Shown here in pieces: positions 9,048-21,333 of a stretch of DNA of 64,000 bases. The stretch's first letter is position 1. Every line of letters begins with the position of its first letter. The DNA is from Conus ventricosus (taxonomy: Eukaryota; Mollusca; Gastropoda; Neogastropoda; Conidae), in the NCBI GenBank assembly GCA_018398815.1, contig CM031601.1, positions 32,685,380 through 32,749,379 on the forward strand, read 5' to 3'. The notes beneath the pieces were generated by a model, which was not told where the DNA came from, made no database searches, and saw nothing but the letters and a program-made list of their open reading frames with translations. A program made the position numbers and the translations under genes.

Positions 9048-10943
9048 TCAAATTGAAAGTCATGATATACGATTTAGTTGCTTTTCATGAATATGCATAG
9101 TATTTTGAAGCATATGTTGATCATCAAAACTACTGACCTGAAAAGGGAGAAAGGTTGTGTTTACCCTTGGATTATTCTGTAACTTGCTGTAAATTACCAG
9201 CTTCCTGTCTTTATAAACAAATAGAATGTAACTGTCAGATGAGAAATGACACATCTGCATTGTGGACAGCAAGTGTCAACAATATTTGATACCATTCTAC
9301 TTCATGGGTTCCCTGTATGTGGAACTGGCATATCACTATAACAAACAGTAATGTGGCTGCTGGACTGTCTCTTGCCTGAAGGTCCCCCCCTCACCACTCT
9401 CTCTACTTCCTGGTAGGCTGTCATGCTGGTTCACCTGAAATCAGGCTGAAGGCAGATCCACAGAAAAACTTGTCATCAGACTTTTTGACTGGAACAAAAA
9501 AAACATTCTGTGTGAAGCAAAGTAGTTATGCTAAAGTGGTTCCCATAACCAAGGCAGATGTTGAGGAGCGAGATGATTCAGAGGTCCAACTCTTTCAGGG
9601 CCAGAATTATGAACGTATGCCCATCTCCTCTTTCTGGCTTTTAACTTCCTTTCCCTGAAGAAGAACCAGCCCCCTATTGTCAGTTTGATCGTTGTGTTGA
9701 GGACACTAACATGGTCACCATTGTCGGTTTGAATCGGTGGACCGTTGTGTTGAGGACACAGATGTGGTCCTCATCGTCAGTGTAGATGAACCAAAAAACC
9801 TTCATCACGTGGACAGGATTCTGTGCTGTGATCAAAGAAATTTAAATCATGCCAGTTCCGCATCAAAGATGTCTTCCTCACAGCAGCAAAAAAGAAAAAT
9901 CTGTAATCAGTTGAACATCCAGCTTGATCTAGGCCAGTGTAGATGTTTGCTGGGAACATTTAAAGAAAGACTGTAATGTACCACTTCACTTCTTTCTCCT
10001 GTAGGTCATGTTATTTCTTGCGTAAGGTGGAACTCTATGGCAGAACACACAGACACATTCACCATCTTGATGTTTTTTTCATTTTGTCTTGTGTCTGAAA
10101 AAGACTTGTATCAACATTCATGTGTCCCTTCAATTTCAATAAGCATTATTTTGCACACTGTAATCTGCTGTCTGCTAATTAATAGTTTGTTGAAAATGGA
10201 ATGGGCAAGCCCTGCTGTTACAAGTGTTAACATGTTACAAGTGTTAATGTGTTCCAAATTCATTCCATGGTTAGCCGTAGTCAGGCCTGTGTTTTGCCTG
10301 CAGTTTGCCTTCCTCATCCTCACCATGATGTACATTACACAAAGCGAATGGTTTCTATGAAATACTGTAGATCTTTTTTCTATTAGCTGAATGAGTTGTG
10401 AACGTGGAATTTCAGCAAATATGGTAATCAACTGTGAATCTCGGTTTTGTTCAGCTGACTGTTCAGACAAAAGCAATGATAGCTGTGCATCTTATTGTGT
10501 GCTGTGGAGCCACTGCGTGTCCAGTCAGAGTGGACTGACAAAGCATTTCAGATGTAGAATCACTTCTTTTCATGGCAGGAAAGTGCATGTGCCTTTATGT
10601 AGACTAGACGCCAGTGACCAATTGGAAATGATTGAAAGTGCTTGTTAATATGTAAAATGATAAATATTTTTCATAGGCTTTATGAACTTTTTTGTACATA
10701 ACATAAAAAACGGGGAGAGAGAATTTTATGCAGGTTGTTGAAATGTGAGTTACTGAAAGTGTCAGAATTTTTTTTTTTTTTATGATCTGTATTGCTCATT
10801 ACATGTCTATGGTGCGTTTGATGTTTATTAATTTGAGTTTTGTATATCTGATTAATGCGCAGTCTGTAACTTTTAATGTTTACAAGAAAAAATTAGAGAC
10901 TGAAGTATATATACACCCACATTCATATACCTGTATAAACACA

Positions 10944-10994
<51 letters not shown>

Positions 10995-12689
10995 TGCTCT
11001 CACACACACTGGCAGAGAAGAACATGTATGTATGTTTTTTTTTTTCCCATGGTTGTGTCTGGGTTTTTTTCCCCATGGTTGTGTGAGACAGAACATGCTT
11101 ACATTATTTAAGAAACATATCTTGAGAAATATACTTTAATTGTATGCAGAAATTATTCTTTTTACATACGACAGTGTATCTTTACATTCCATTCTGTCAT
11201 TGTCAGCATCCATCGGTCTTTTCTTCCATAAGTGAAAAAGGAAAGAACACAGTGCAGAGATTTCTGCAGATTTTGTTTCCTGCAAGTCTTTTAGTCCGTT
11301 TCGTCATGATTTTTTAAGTGAACAGCAGCCTTATAAATTCCATGTACTTGCCAAGAATACCAAGACAAGATGCATGGGTTTGTTCATTGCTGTTTTGTTT
11401 TTCCAGTGTTCAACTTTGTAGTGCTGTAGTATGTATGTGTAGCAACTAGCATGCATGTGTGCATAGGTGAAAACTTTCCTTCACAAAAAAAATACTGATT
11501 TTAAAAAGCTGCTGATTTGGGATTGGCCATGTTAAAACACAGGTACAGTTATTTTTTGTGAGGTTTTCCAAGATGATGTCAGAATTGTTTTGAGTCAGCT
11601 GTGTTATAATATCAGGACATGACAGAATTCAAAGTTCTAGACAACTGTTTACTAACTGTTCCGTAAAAAAGAAATTGACCGGGAACTTCACTGGCTTTTG
11701 TTATGTCTTGTTTTGAAGGATTTCACATGCATGTTGGTGCCTGTGTGTGCGCTTGTGTGCATGCATGTGTGTGGGTTTTACAAATGAAAGACGACAAGAA
11801 TTTAAAGAAATTTCATACTTGATAAACTTATTCTCTCTGAGCAAATACTAGGACATTTCAAAACAAGGTAATGACAAGAGTGAAGAATTTTGTTTTTCAT
11901 TCATTTTCTGTTTTGAAATGAGGTTGATTTCATAATCAAACTGAGTAATTATTAGATGCTCTGTCAAGTAATATTGATAATTACCTGGCAGTTTAAGTGG
12001 AGGGAAGTTTTAATGTTATTGCGTGCTATTAACTACATGACTTCATGTTGACTAGAGAAATACAACACATATCATTTTCTATTCTTTGCATTTGTGTATA
12101 TAAAATGATTAAAAATGTAAACAAGAGTACATTTCGGCATCGTCTTTTTCATGTCATGTTGTTGCTGAATGGATGTAGGGAAGAATGAATTTCTTATTGA
12201 GACTGTCATAAAATGTGTGTGTGTGTGTTATGTGGTGTGTGTGTGCGTGTGCTTGTGTGAGTGCATGTGTGTGTGTGTGTGTGCAATCGTTTTTAACTGG
12301 AAAATTGAGTAGCATAAATGCTAATATACATCATATGTGCTTCACTTTGTTAATCCATGTCTATATGCCCATTTCAGTTTATACAAACGTACTTGACACA
12401 TCAGTATAAATATATACTGAATTGCATGGCTACACATTACCTACACTCATACTTAATTCACACACTTGCACTACTATCTTCCCTCCTGTCTTCAACCTCA
12501 TCACTCAAACCCTCATTCCTCCACTATTTTCATACACCAATCTCTGTATGTGTGTAGAAAATGTGTAAATACAATTCACACTGTTGGTACTATTAAACAC
12601 AACAGAAACAACATGTAGACTAACAAGATGCAAATCATATAAACGTACTCCCAGTTTATCCTGAATATGCGTGAGATATTCCATAAAGA
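9048..12689. other. AT-rich non-coding DNA with two microsatellites
   Basis: No convincing gene on either strand; the open frames are short and lack recognisable motifs or codon structure. Small direct repeats occur at 9670-9790 (two or three copies of a TTGTGTTGAGGACAC unit). (CA)n at 10945-10989 and (GT)n-rich sequence at 12213-12286. It could be intronic or intergenic; I cannot tell. Confidence 0.6.
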
Positions 12690-13475
12690 GGAAAAACTGT
12701 CTTGGGCTGGTGTAACCATAAGTAATGGCTATTCTGGTAAACATCGGCCATCATCTGTGACCTATAATGAACATACAAATTTTCAGAAAGATCGGCCAAG
12801 TACTTTGGATTTTCCATAAAGAAGAAAACCATTAGTAACGGCTATAACGGTAAACTTAAACATCGGGCATCATCTGTGACCCGTTGTGAACATACCTACA
12901 AATTTTCAGAAAGATCAGCAAAGTATGAGATATTCCATAAAGAAGAAAAACCGTTAGGGGCCGTTATAGCCATTAGTAACGGCTATAACGGTAAACTAAA
13001 ACATCGGGGCATCATCTGTAACCCATGTGAACATACCTGCTAATTTTCAGAAAGATCAGCCAAGTACTTTCTGACATATATCCATAAGAAAGAAAAACCG
13101 TAACAGCCGTTAGTAATGGCTATAACGGTAAACTAAAACATCACGCATTATTCGTGACCCGTAATGAACATACCTACACATTTTCAGAAAGATCGGCCAA
13201 GTACTTTTTGAGATATTCGATAAAGAAGAAAAACCGTTACAGGCGTTAGTAACGCTATAACGGTAAACTAAAACATCGGGCATCATCCGTGACCCATAAT
13301 GAACATACCTGCTAATTTTCACAAAGATCGGCCAAGTACTTTCTGAGATATTCCATAAAGAAGAAAAACCGTTAAAGCCATTAGTAACGGCTATAACGGT
13401 AAACTAAAACATGGGGCATCATCCATGACCCATAATGAACATACCTACAAATTTTCAGAAAGATTGGCCAAGTAG
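12690..13475 (+). repeat. Tandem satellite, about 135-bp unit, six copies
   Basis: Six copies marked by GAACATAC at about 12770, 12889, 13031, 13167, 13302 and 13437, giving spacings of 119, 142, 136, 135 and 135 bp. Each unit contains TTTTCAGAAAGATCGGCCAA, AAAGAAGAAAAACCGTTA, GGCTATAACGGTAAAC and a CATCATCTGTGACCC block. The GTTA..TAACGG parts form small inverted repeats. The array is immediately followed by an (AC)n run at 13521-13553. Confidence 0.85.
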
Positions 13476-13518
13476 TTTTGTCTGGAGCGAGTGGAACACA
13501 TTTTGACCACGGATGGAC

Positions 13519-13556
<38 letters not shown>

Positions 13557-13559
13557 GTA

Positions 13560-14215
13560 CACACAGCATTTCTTCGTTCCCATTCTAAAGTACTCCCTGT
13601 TCCATAAGAACTCGGAGTACAATAAAAGGAGCTGCCCTGGTGCAGTGTAGAGCATTGCTGACAACAGCCTGTGGGTACCAGTCCCACTGGAAGCATTCAT
13701 GTGTGGCATTTTTCTGGCCCCAGCAGCCTTCCACCCACAGCTGAGCGTGCCAAGGGTTCAGAGGTATAGGCATTCAAGTTTCATCCTTTTAATGTGTCTC
13801 TGAGTGTTGCTCAGCCTTCCTGACCAACGTTGAAACATCAGGATATTTTCATGGAGGAAGTACGGCAGTGACAGGTCTCACAGAAGAATAGAATTCCAAA
13901 GCACCATTTTCATCATCCATCCCTTCATGCTCTGGTCTGCCGCTGGTAGTCTCAGATTCAATTTCCACTCTACATCATTTCTAGAGGCCAGTTTGTATCG
14001 GGCATCATCACAGTTTGTGGGGCAGTCACTGGATCCCTCTGAAGGGGATTCTCACACACGCTGCGTGGAGCAGTTATTGTTTCCTTTGTGGCTCAATAGG
14101 CAGTGCACCACAACAAGTACTACTGAACACCACCAAAGTGGCTTGGCAGCAGTGCAGTTCCTCTTCTGCTGGGTTTCCCCCGACAACCCGATATTGATTT
14201 TTTAGTTGACTATCA
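13560..14215 (+). repeat. Diverged copy of the long SINE-like repeat seen at 56612-57450
   Basis: Shares several blocks in order with 56612-57450, including GTGTCTC(T/G)GAGAGTGTTGCTC followed by a GACCAAC block and a CTTGGCAGCAGTGCAGT block (14141-14158 here, 57252-57269 there). The tRNA-like head and poly(A) tail are not clear here, so this is an old or truncated copy. No coding potential. Confidence 0.5.
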
Positions 14216-14808
14216 TTGGTTGGTCTTAGACATAAAGCAGTTCAAAAAAATACTCATAGACATGACTAACAAATAACCACTCGAATGGGTATGCAAAATA
14301 AGAGAGCCTGGAGAAAAGTTTTCCAAAATGGTCAACATCTAATGTCCTCCCCAAGGGAATGTCAACTGACAGGAGAGTTGCACATAATTCTCTAGATTTT
14401 TTTATTTAATGACCAATTAAAAAAAAAAGATTTTACCATCGATGTCATCCACTCCATGAGAACACCTTTCCTTTACATAAACTAGAGCATGTGTATCAAC
14501 AGACATCAGGAGGACATCTAACTCAGAAGGTATGTTTTTCTCTCAAATTGTTTTCAAACGGCAGCCACATATATTTACCTGTATAACGATATCACTGTTT
14601 CTCTCTTTCATATTGACATCAAAGAGCAACAGCATTATCCGTCTGCACATGATATCTCTGTTTCTCTTTCACATTTTACAGTATAAACAATACCAGAAAC
14701 ACAGTGAGTAGCCTTCTTTAACTGAGTGACCTGTTTAGTCTGGTAGCCAATATATATACCAGAAACACTACCTAAGAGGACCTACTCTTCTTCTCCCTTG
14801 ACTGTGTG
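14216..14808. other. AT-rich non-coding stretch
   Basis: About 590 bp without a supported gene or repeat. A short internal similarity (ATATCACTGTTTCTCTCTTTCA at 14588 and ATATCTCTGTTTCTCTTTCA at 14650) is the only structure seen. Confidence 0.5.
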
Positions 14809-14946
14809 ACGAGTCTTCAGAGCACCGCACTGACGAACAATCGCCCAGTTTCCTCCTGTTCTTTCGGTGATGTGTCTTGACGAGTCTTCAGAGCACCACA
14901 TTGAAGAACAATTGCCCAGGTTCCTCCTGTTCTTTCGGTGATGTGT
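14809..14946 (+). repeat. 70-bp tandem duplication
   Basis: Two adjacent units beginning GACGAGTCTTCAGAGCACC and ending CTTTCGGTGATGTGTC, differing at a few positions. No coding function is apparent. Confidence 0.85.
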
Positions 14947-15526
14947 CAAGGCTTGGTCTCTGCAAAGGTTTTCCCTGTCCACTCTGCAGTGTTGTCAGTC
15001 CATCGTTTAGAGTTTTTTTTTCCACTGCGTTTCCTTCCATCACCCTCCTTCAACAGTCCCTTGGAGGCTTGTCTTGGCATGGCCACTGGATCTTGCTACA
15101 AGGCCATGCCAACAGTTTCTTTTCTTAATCGATGTCGGCAGGTCTTTTTATGGTAATGCTCGATTATTTGATGCACTTTTTCATCGGTGATATAATCAGT
15201 ATTTTTGATTATGGCATCTTGTAGTAACACGTTGTTGTTAAGGCTTGGAGCCTTCTTTTCAGATCTGCTGTGATGGTGCATTTCTCGCATACGTACAGAT
15301 GGATTACACTGGTGCACACAGAAGCCTGCCCTTGGTGTTTCAGTGAGGTAATTTTGTCCTTTAATACAGGTTTTAGTCTGAACAGTGCTAATACTGTTTT
15401 ACAGTCCTTCCGTGTAAATCGAGTGCCTGAAGCGTTTGAATTTAGTAGAAAAAATACACAAATCTTTGCGTTTATAACCGGTATTATATTAAACACAATG
15501 GAACACTTTTGATAAACATGTGTAAT

Positions 15527-15556
15527 TGTGTGTGTGTGTGTGTGTTGTGTGTTGTG

Positions 15557-15642
<86 letters not shown>
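15527..15642 (+). repeat. Compound microsatellite (GT)n-(GTGC)n-(GA)n
   Basis: GT-rich start, then about nine GTGC units, then about 20 GA units ending at 15641. Three different dinucleotide/tetranucleotide runs abut without spacer. Confidence 0.9.
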
Positions 15643-15643
<1 letters not shown>

Positions 15644-15784
15644 ATATGCATTCCTTACACATATTTCCTGACATTCTTCCTCCACATTAATTTTCAACCT
15701 CCTGCCCCCAACTCCTCGTCTGCCCCCCTTCATACCGTCTCTTGTAATTGACGAGATCCAGTTCACCTGCTCCTCGTTCCATCC

Positions 15785-15984
15785 CGGCCGTTCCCTCTCT
15801 CTTTCCTTCTTTCCCACTCCCAGGCCCTCTTTTTGGCCGTTCCCTCTCTCTTTCCTTCTTTCCCACTCCTAGGCCCCTCTTTTTGGCCGTTCCCTCTCTC
15901 TTTCCTTCTTTCCCACTCCTAGGCCCCTCTCTTTGGCCGTGCCCTCTCTCTTTCCTTCTTTCCCACTCCTATGCCCCTCTCTTT
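15785..15984 (+). repeat. Minisatellite, about 57-bp C/T-rich unit, continued at 16302-16365
   Basis: About four units of a polypyrimidine repeat, each containing CCTCTCTCTTTCCTTCTTTC and TTTGGCCGT. A further unit resumes at 16302-16365 after a SINE has been inserted into the array. Confidence 0.85.
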
Positions 15985-16301
15985 TCCGCCTTGGCTTAAG
16001 GCTGTGTCAGATCAATTGACATAGGCTAGAACACCAAGGCTACATCAAAATGTTGTTATGCTCTGCATAGTTATGCGGGGATTGTCTTCAGTCGTGACAA
16101 GCTCCTAGCATAACATTATCTGTCTCCAAAATCCCCCAAAGTCGGAGTGTGGCTGCCCACGTGGCGGGGTAATCAAAAACGGCCACACACGTAATGTTCT
16201 CATCCTTAGCTGATGCATTTGTACCATAGTGTTCAAGTATTCTGGCTGTTCGGATGATCCCTGGAGTCTTTATCCAGGGGACGACAACAACACAACAACA
16301 A
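15985..16301 (+). repeat. Full-length (AAC)n-tailed SINE-like element
   Basis: 317 bp in head-to-tail orientation: head CCGCCTTGGCTTAAGGCTG, tail CCAGGGGACGAC(AAC)n. It is flanked by an exact 11-bp direct repeat CCCCTCTCTTT (15974-15984 and 16302-16312), the hallmark of target-primed retrotransposition. This copy defines both ends of the family. No obvious tRNA, 5S or 7SL head was recognised. Confidence 0.85.
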
Positions 16302-16366
16302 CCCCTCTCTTTGGCCGTGCCCTATCCTTTCCTTCTTTCCCACTCCTATGCCCCTCTCTTTGAACT

Positions 16367-16705
16367 GTCCCACTTCACTGCACTGGACTCTTTCCACTCT
16401 CACACATCCTCCGATCTGACTGCCGCATTGTTTTGTGCATGTCTGGCCTGTAAGGAAAAGGTGTATTGTTCGTTGGTCAGTAACGACGTGTTAGGCTTTC
16501 CTGGCTGACGCGTTGCTTGTGTGATGACAAGTACGAGGACACACGTATCAACAAAGCGCATTTGAATGAAGACAATCATTGTTCATTTTAACTTGTGAAG
16601 AAATGGAACAAGATGGCAGTCCCTCCCTCTTTGAAGTACACACATTATCCCACCCCAACCGCACCAAACTCCACACACACACACACACACATACACGCGC
16701 ATGCG

Positions 16706-16743
<38 letters not shown>

Positions 16744-17436
16744 ACACACACACACACACACGGCGCGCGCGCGCACGCACGCATGCACACAATTAATCAT
16801 GGTAGTAAAGAGCTGGGGAACTTACTGTCACGGTACGGTGATCTTTAAAGAAATCAACCGATACTGTGAAAAGCACAGAAGCTGCTCAAGCATTAATCGA
16901 GCCAAGCAAACTTTAGGATCACATACACCGGTAACAATCTTTCTTCTTCTTTATCCCCCTCCCCCATCCATTAAAAAAAAACAACCCACATATACATTAT
17001 TCTGATTCTGTTTGAACTGGTGCCAATTCTGTGGTGTTGGTCGCTCGCCTGTATAGCAGGTGTCGGTGCCGTGCACCTCTTCTCCCTAAAAAAGGTCTGT
17101 CTTCAGAGCTACCGGGAGGCCTTTGATGCTTGGGTAGTAATGGTACCGTGCCGCGTGAGACCCCCTCAAAGAAGGAACAGGATGGGCGTCGCCAGAGCAG
17201 TGTGCAGTTTCCCTTCTATAGTCCTCACTGATCACAACCTGAGGGAAATTTTTAGTTCGACTTTGAGAAAGGTGCCCACTAGGCCGACCCGAAAACATGG
17301 TTTTCCAGACACGGTAATCACAGTCAGGTTCTGACCGCTTCACATCTCTTATGCCCATCCCCCGATGGCACAGGCTAGACTCGCCATCACATATACTGGC
17401 TGGAAGTTGTCTGTGCCGACCAATGTAGACATGTCA
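16367..17436. other. Non-coding stretch with a CA/GC microsatellite
   Basis: No supported gene. 16672-16790 is a compound (CA)n/(GCGC)n/(CA)n microsatellite that produces spurious Thr/His-rich open frames. The remainder has no recognisable feature. Confidence 0.5.
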
Positions 17437-17440
17437 CATC

Positions 17441-17636
17441 GATTGTAGGAAAAAAAGTCAACGGGAAGAAAGTCAACGGCCTAACCCTAATGCTATCCCC
17501 AACCTAACACTATCCCTAACCCTATCCCTAACCCTATCCCTAACCCTATCCCTAACCCTAACCCGAACCCTATCCCTAACCCTAACCTAACCCTGACTTT
17601 TTTGCGTTGACTTTCTTTCCCGTTGACTTTCTTTCC
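17441..17636. repeat. Telomere-like repeat core flanked by inverted arms
   Basis: The core, 17480-17596, is built of CCCTAA-type units, mainly a 12-bp TATCCCTAACCC higher-order unit. It is flanked left by AAAGTCAACGGG.AAGAAAGTCAACGG and right by CGTTGACTTTCTTTCCCGTTGAC, which are inverted with respect to each other (arms of about 34 bp, each containing a doubled GTCAACG unit). This is an interstitial telomere-like block within a potential stem-loop, not a chromosome end. Confidence 0.8.
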
Positions 17637-17777
17637 GATCACCGTCACATCATTTCCCTTTGAGCAGAGACGTGAAAGAAACTTTCCTTTACGTCTCTGC
17701 TTTGAGAGATATTTGCCACTTCTGCTATCTTTGAACATCCGCCATCATGTTGTTGTTGTTGTTGTCGTACCCTGGTG

Positions 17778-17977
17778 TAACATTCTTGCGTACTCAAACC
17801 AGGCAATACGCAGGAACACTATGTTGTTTGTGATCTAGTATATTCTCATTCTGGACAAGCTGGGTGAGTTGTTTTCCAACCAAACACGAACGCTTTCAGC
17901 GCATGCGCGATACATCATGTGTGACTATGTGCACGGCAGATAGCGACGTGCCTAGTGCACGGTCACCACATGCTACA
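17778..17977 (-). repeat. Gypsy 3' LTR (copy 2)
   Basis: 200 bp, near-identical to 22340-22545 but for several single-base deletions. It is next to the polypurine tract at 17978-17986. Confidence 0.9.
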
Positions 17978-18085
17978 TCTCCCCCTGAAGATGGACAAAG
18001 TGCACTCTCGAAATGTGCCACAATTACGTATTAGAGTCACTGAATAACCGAGAGGGAGAAGTCTTGTACATTGGTTAACATTGCA

Positions 18086-19400
18086 CTAGTCTCTGTACGG
18101 CAGGGACGATGACTGCACGCCCCTCTTGGTTGCTCGGACTGGACCACTGGCGAGGTCGTTGACCCTCTGGCTGGGTAGTCTGGACTGCTGGATTGGGCTG
18201 GCTGGTACTCCGGCAGGAGGTGAAGGTGAACCAGGCTGGAACGGCATCTGGTCAGCCTGGGGTCGTCTGGACAGGGCTACCTGGATACCTCTGCAAGCTG
18301 GGGCTAGGGCCAGGGTCAGGGGGATTGGTAGGCAGGATACTGGGGACTGGGTGACATAGGACTGGAAGGGAATGTCACCTCTGGGACTCAAGGTCACAGG
18401 AAAGGACTGGGACAGGCGAAGGTGTCTGCGGTTTCGCCTGTACTGTGCACCTGACTCGGTCTGCACCAAGTATGAGCGAGGTGCAACCTGGCTCACAACT
18501 GTTGCTGGTTTAGACCACTTGGACTCATGGTCTAACTTCTGCAAGACTGGGTCGCCTGCACAGAGCTCTGGCAGTGTCTGTGCTCCGTGTCGTCTGTCAA
18601 AGTAAGTCTTGTTGTTATCTTTGCCCTTTCATCGTTTTCCTTAATGACATCTCTGTCGTACTGCGAGGATCAAGATTTGTCTGCAGGGTGGGCAGTGTCG
18701 TCCTCAGTCGACGTCCCATGGCGGCTCCGCTGGACTCACTCGTGTTGGACCCGTAGGCGTTGCAGATATGTCAAGAGAGCCATGAATGAGTTCCTCTTGC
18801 TCCAGATCCGTTTTGCTGTTTGAACTGCTCTCTCTGCTTCCCCATTGGATATAGGAAAGTAAGGACTGCTAGTGAGGTGTGTGAAGTTCCACTGTTTTGC
18901 GAACGTTGGAAATCAGATGACGTAAACTGTCTCCCATGTCAGATACGACAGTCTCTGGAATGCCATGATGGGCAATATGTTCTTTAATCTGGCAATGACA
19001 GTTAATGATGTCACACTTGGAAGATGTGCGATTTCAATGTACCTGGAGAAATAGTCGATTAGACTAAATACTGTTGTCTTTCACCTCACAGATGTCAGTT
19101 CCTACCATCTGGAATGGTCGTTCTGGGAGAGGGGTAGGCTGGAGTGGTTCACTTCTTGCGATGGTTGTTTGAGTTCACAATGAGCACATTGCTGGACTTT
19201 GTCACAATTTCTTTTGTTAAGTCCAGGCCACCAGACTGATGAGCTTGCTCTTCTCGACATTTCTGAATACCGAGATGCCCTGCGTGGATGAGGTCAAGGA
19301 CCCGGCACGCAGCGAAGTCGGTATGACAATCCGGTTTGCTTTGATAGTAGGCCATTGTGAACACTTAGTTCGTTCCTCACAGCGTAAAGTTCTTGGAGTT
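18086..19400 (-). CDS. Gypsy integrase (copy 2, frameshifted)
   Basis: Integrase region of Gypsy Pol, read right to left. 19149-19364 holds an H..H..C..C zinc-binding module (AGHLGIQKCRE, then a CAHC-like pair across a shift). 18600-19150 holds the catalytic core: D in VGTDICEV, D in VSDMGDS and E in SNGEAERAVQT, the DDE triad. 18086-18544 is the C-terminal domain with KLDHESKWSKPATVVSQ and RNRRHLRL, then a Pro/Ser-rich tail. Several indels separate these parts. Only this copy contains the integrase because copy 1 is cut by the window start. Confidence 0.82.
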
Positions 19401-19538
19401 TGGGCCTACGTCAGTCTGGTAGCTGGCCATCCTGTTGCCGTGTATTGCATTGCTGCGCTAAGCACTCTGTCCTGACTTGTCTCTCGGCTGATCTCTTCCA
19501 GGCGCTTGCTGTTACTGGCCAAGTTGACTTGATGAGAT

Positions 19539-20742
19539 CTATGTGAGCTTCGACGTCTGTCGAACTTGCTGAAAGTCATTCCTGCTGAGACTCGTGAGGT
19601 AAGGGCCGCGAGACAATGTGTCAGCTATTACAAGGTCTTTGCCAGGAGCGTAGACCGCATGAGGACTGAACCTCATCAGCCTCATGAGAAGACGTTGACA
19701 ACGCAAGGGTGTATCTTGGAGGTCCTTGTGTTGATCAAGGGACAAGGGGCTTGTGGTCAGTTTGGAGTGTGAAAGATTCAAGACCCACAAGGTACCGTGA
19801 GAACTTTTCACATGACCAGACAGCAGCTAGACACTCCTTTTCTATTTGCGCGTATGAAACGTTCTGCTGGCGTCAGGGTGCGTGAGCAGTAGGCTACAGG
19901 CTTCTGAACTCCATCATGTTCTTGGAGTAGAACACCTCCGATACCGTAACTGCTGGCATCGCTGCTGACTGTTGTTGGCTTGGTGAGATCGAAGAAAGCA
20001 AGGACTGGTGCTGAAGTCAGTGCCGTCTTCACCTTATGTAGGGCTTCTCGCTGTGGTCCACCCACGTCCACACCCGGTCTTTCTCCAACAGCTGGGTGAC
20101 TGGACGCAGTGTTGAGGACAGATCTGGGATGTATCTGCCCAGGAAGTTGATCAGGCCCAACATTCTTTGCAGTTCCTGAACATTCTTGGGTCAGGCATGT
20201 CCATGAGTGCTGCTATCTTTGCTGGATCAGGTTTCACTCCATTCCCACTGATCAGGTGACCCAAGAATTCTATCTCAGACTTTCTCAGTTCTGACTTCTC
20301 TTTGTTCAGTTTCAGATGATGAGAGTGAAGTTTCTGTAGAACATCGTCCAGGTTGTTTCTCGTGTGTATTTGTGTCCTCACTGAAGACGAGGATGTCGTC
20401 GAAGTAACACAAAACATTCTGCATGCCTCCCAGGATCCTTTACAGTTCTTTGGAATATTTCTGGAGCTGAGGAAATTCCAAAAGGGAGTCTCTTGTAGAA
20501 GAATCTGCCGCTCGGGGTGATGAATGTAGTGAGTTTTGCAGTCTCACTGTCGAGTGGTAGTTGCCAGAATCCTGAAGTGGCATCAGTTTACTGAACACCT
20601 TTGAGCCACTGAGCTTGTGAAGTAGGTCATCCATCGTTGGTAGGATGTACCTCTCTCGTTTCACTGCTTCATTTAATTTCTTGAAGTCTGTACAGATACG
20701 TATTCTGCCATTCTTCTCTGGACTGGTACCATTGGTGCACAC
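19539..20742 (-). CDS. Gypsy RT and RNase H (copy 2, frameshifted)
   Basis: Same domains as in copy 1 (447-1447) but broken. RT fragments at 20440-20742 and 20151-20417; RNase H at 19808-20071 with [17 protein letters not shown]; RNase H tail at 19539-19811. The YFDD region at about 20395-20420 is split by a frameshift. Differences from copy 1 are mainly single-base losses in short homopolymers. Confidence 0.85.
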
Positions 20743-21333
20743 CAGTCGGTTGGGGTTGTGATTTCCTCAATGATTCCTTGTTTCTCCATCTGTTCCAGCT
20801 CCGCTTTCACTTTCTCGAGGAGAGGAATTGGAAACGCGTCGTGCAGCTGCTATACTATAAGGCTGTGCACCTTCCTTCAACCGTACTTCACAGGTTGGCA
20901 ATCAACGGGCGGTCCATCCAGTATGTTTGAAACACTCCTTGTTCCACACTCTCTACACGCTGTGATGGTTGAGCGCAAGAGACGCACTCCGACTCAAGAG
21001 ATTATCCAGCTCACTGTTGACAACGACGATATTCAGAGACAAAGGGTTGTCTGTACCATGCAGCTTGGCTTGGCTTTGAACTGGCCTACTGTTTTTAGAA
21101 CACCACCTGGTGACTTCAAGACAGCTTTGTTGGGGTGAGTGGTGGGTGCCAAATGAAGCTTGTCATACTGGCTACGTGACATAATGGAAATGTCTGCTCC
21201 TGTGTCAATCTTGAATTGACAGACTGATCACAAATGTCAAGTTTTGCATACATGGGGGAATATTGGTTTCTACAGCTCCCAAGAAGAATGTGTTGTCAGA
21301 CGTTGCTCCTCTACTGTGTCAGTTTGTTTTGGT

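Noticed and set aside
8014..9100. Long open frames through 8014-9100
   Set aside because: They run through the N gap and have no sequence support.
17480..17596. Chromosome end (telomere)
   Set aside because: Degenerate units, about 115 bp only, with ordinary DNA on both sides and inverted arms.
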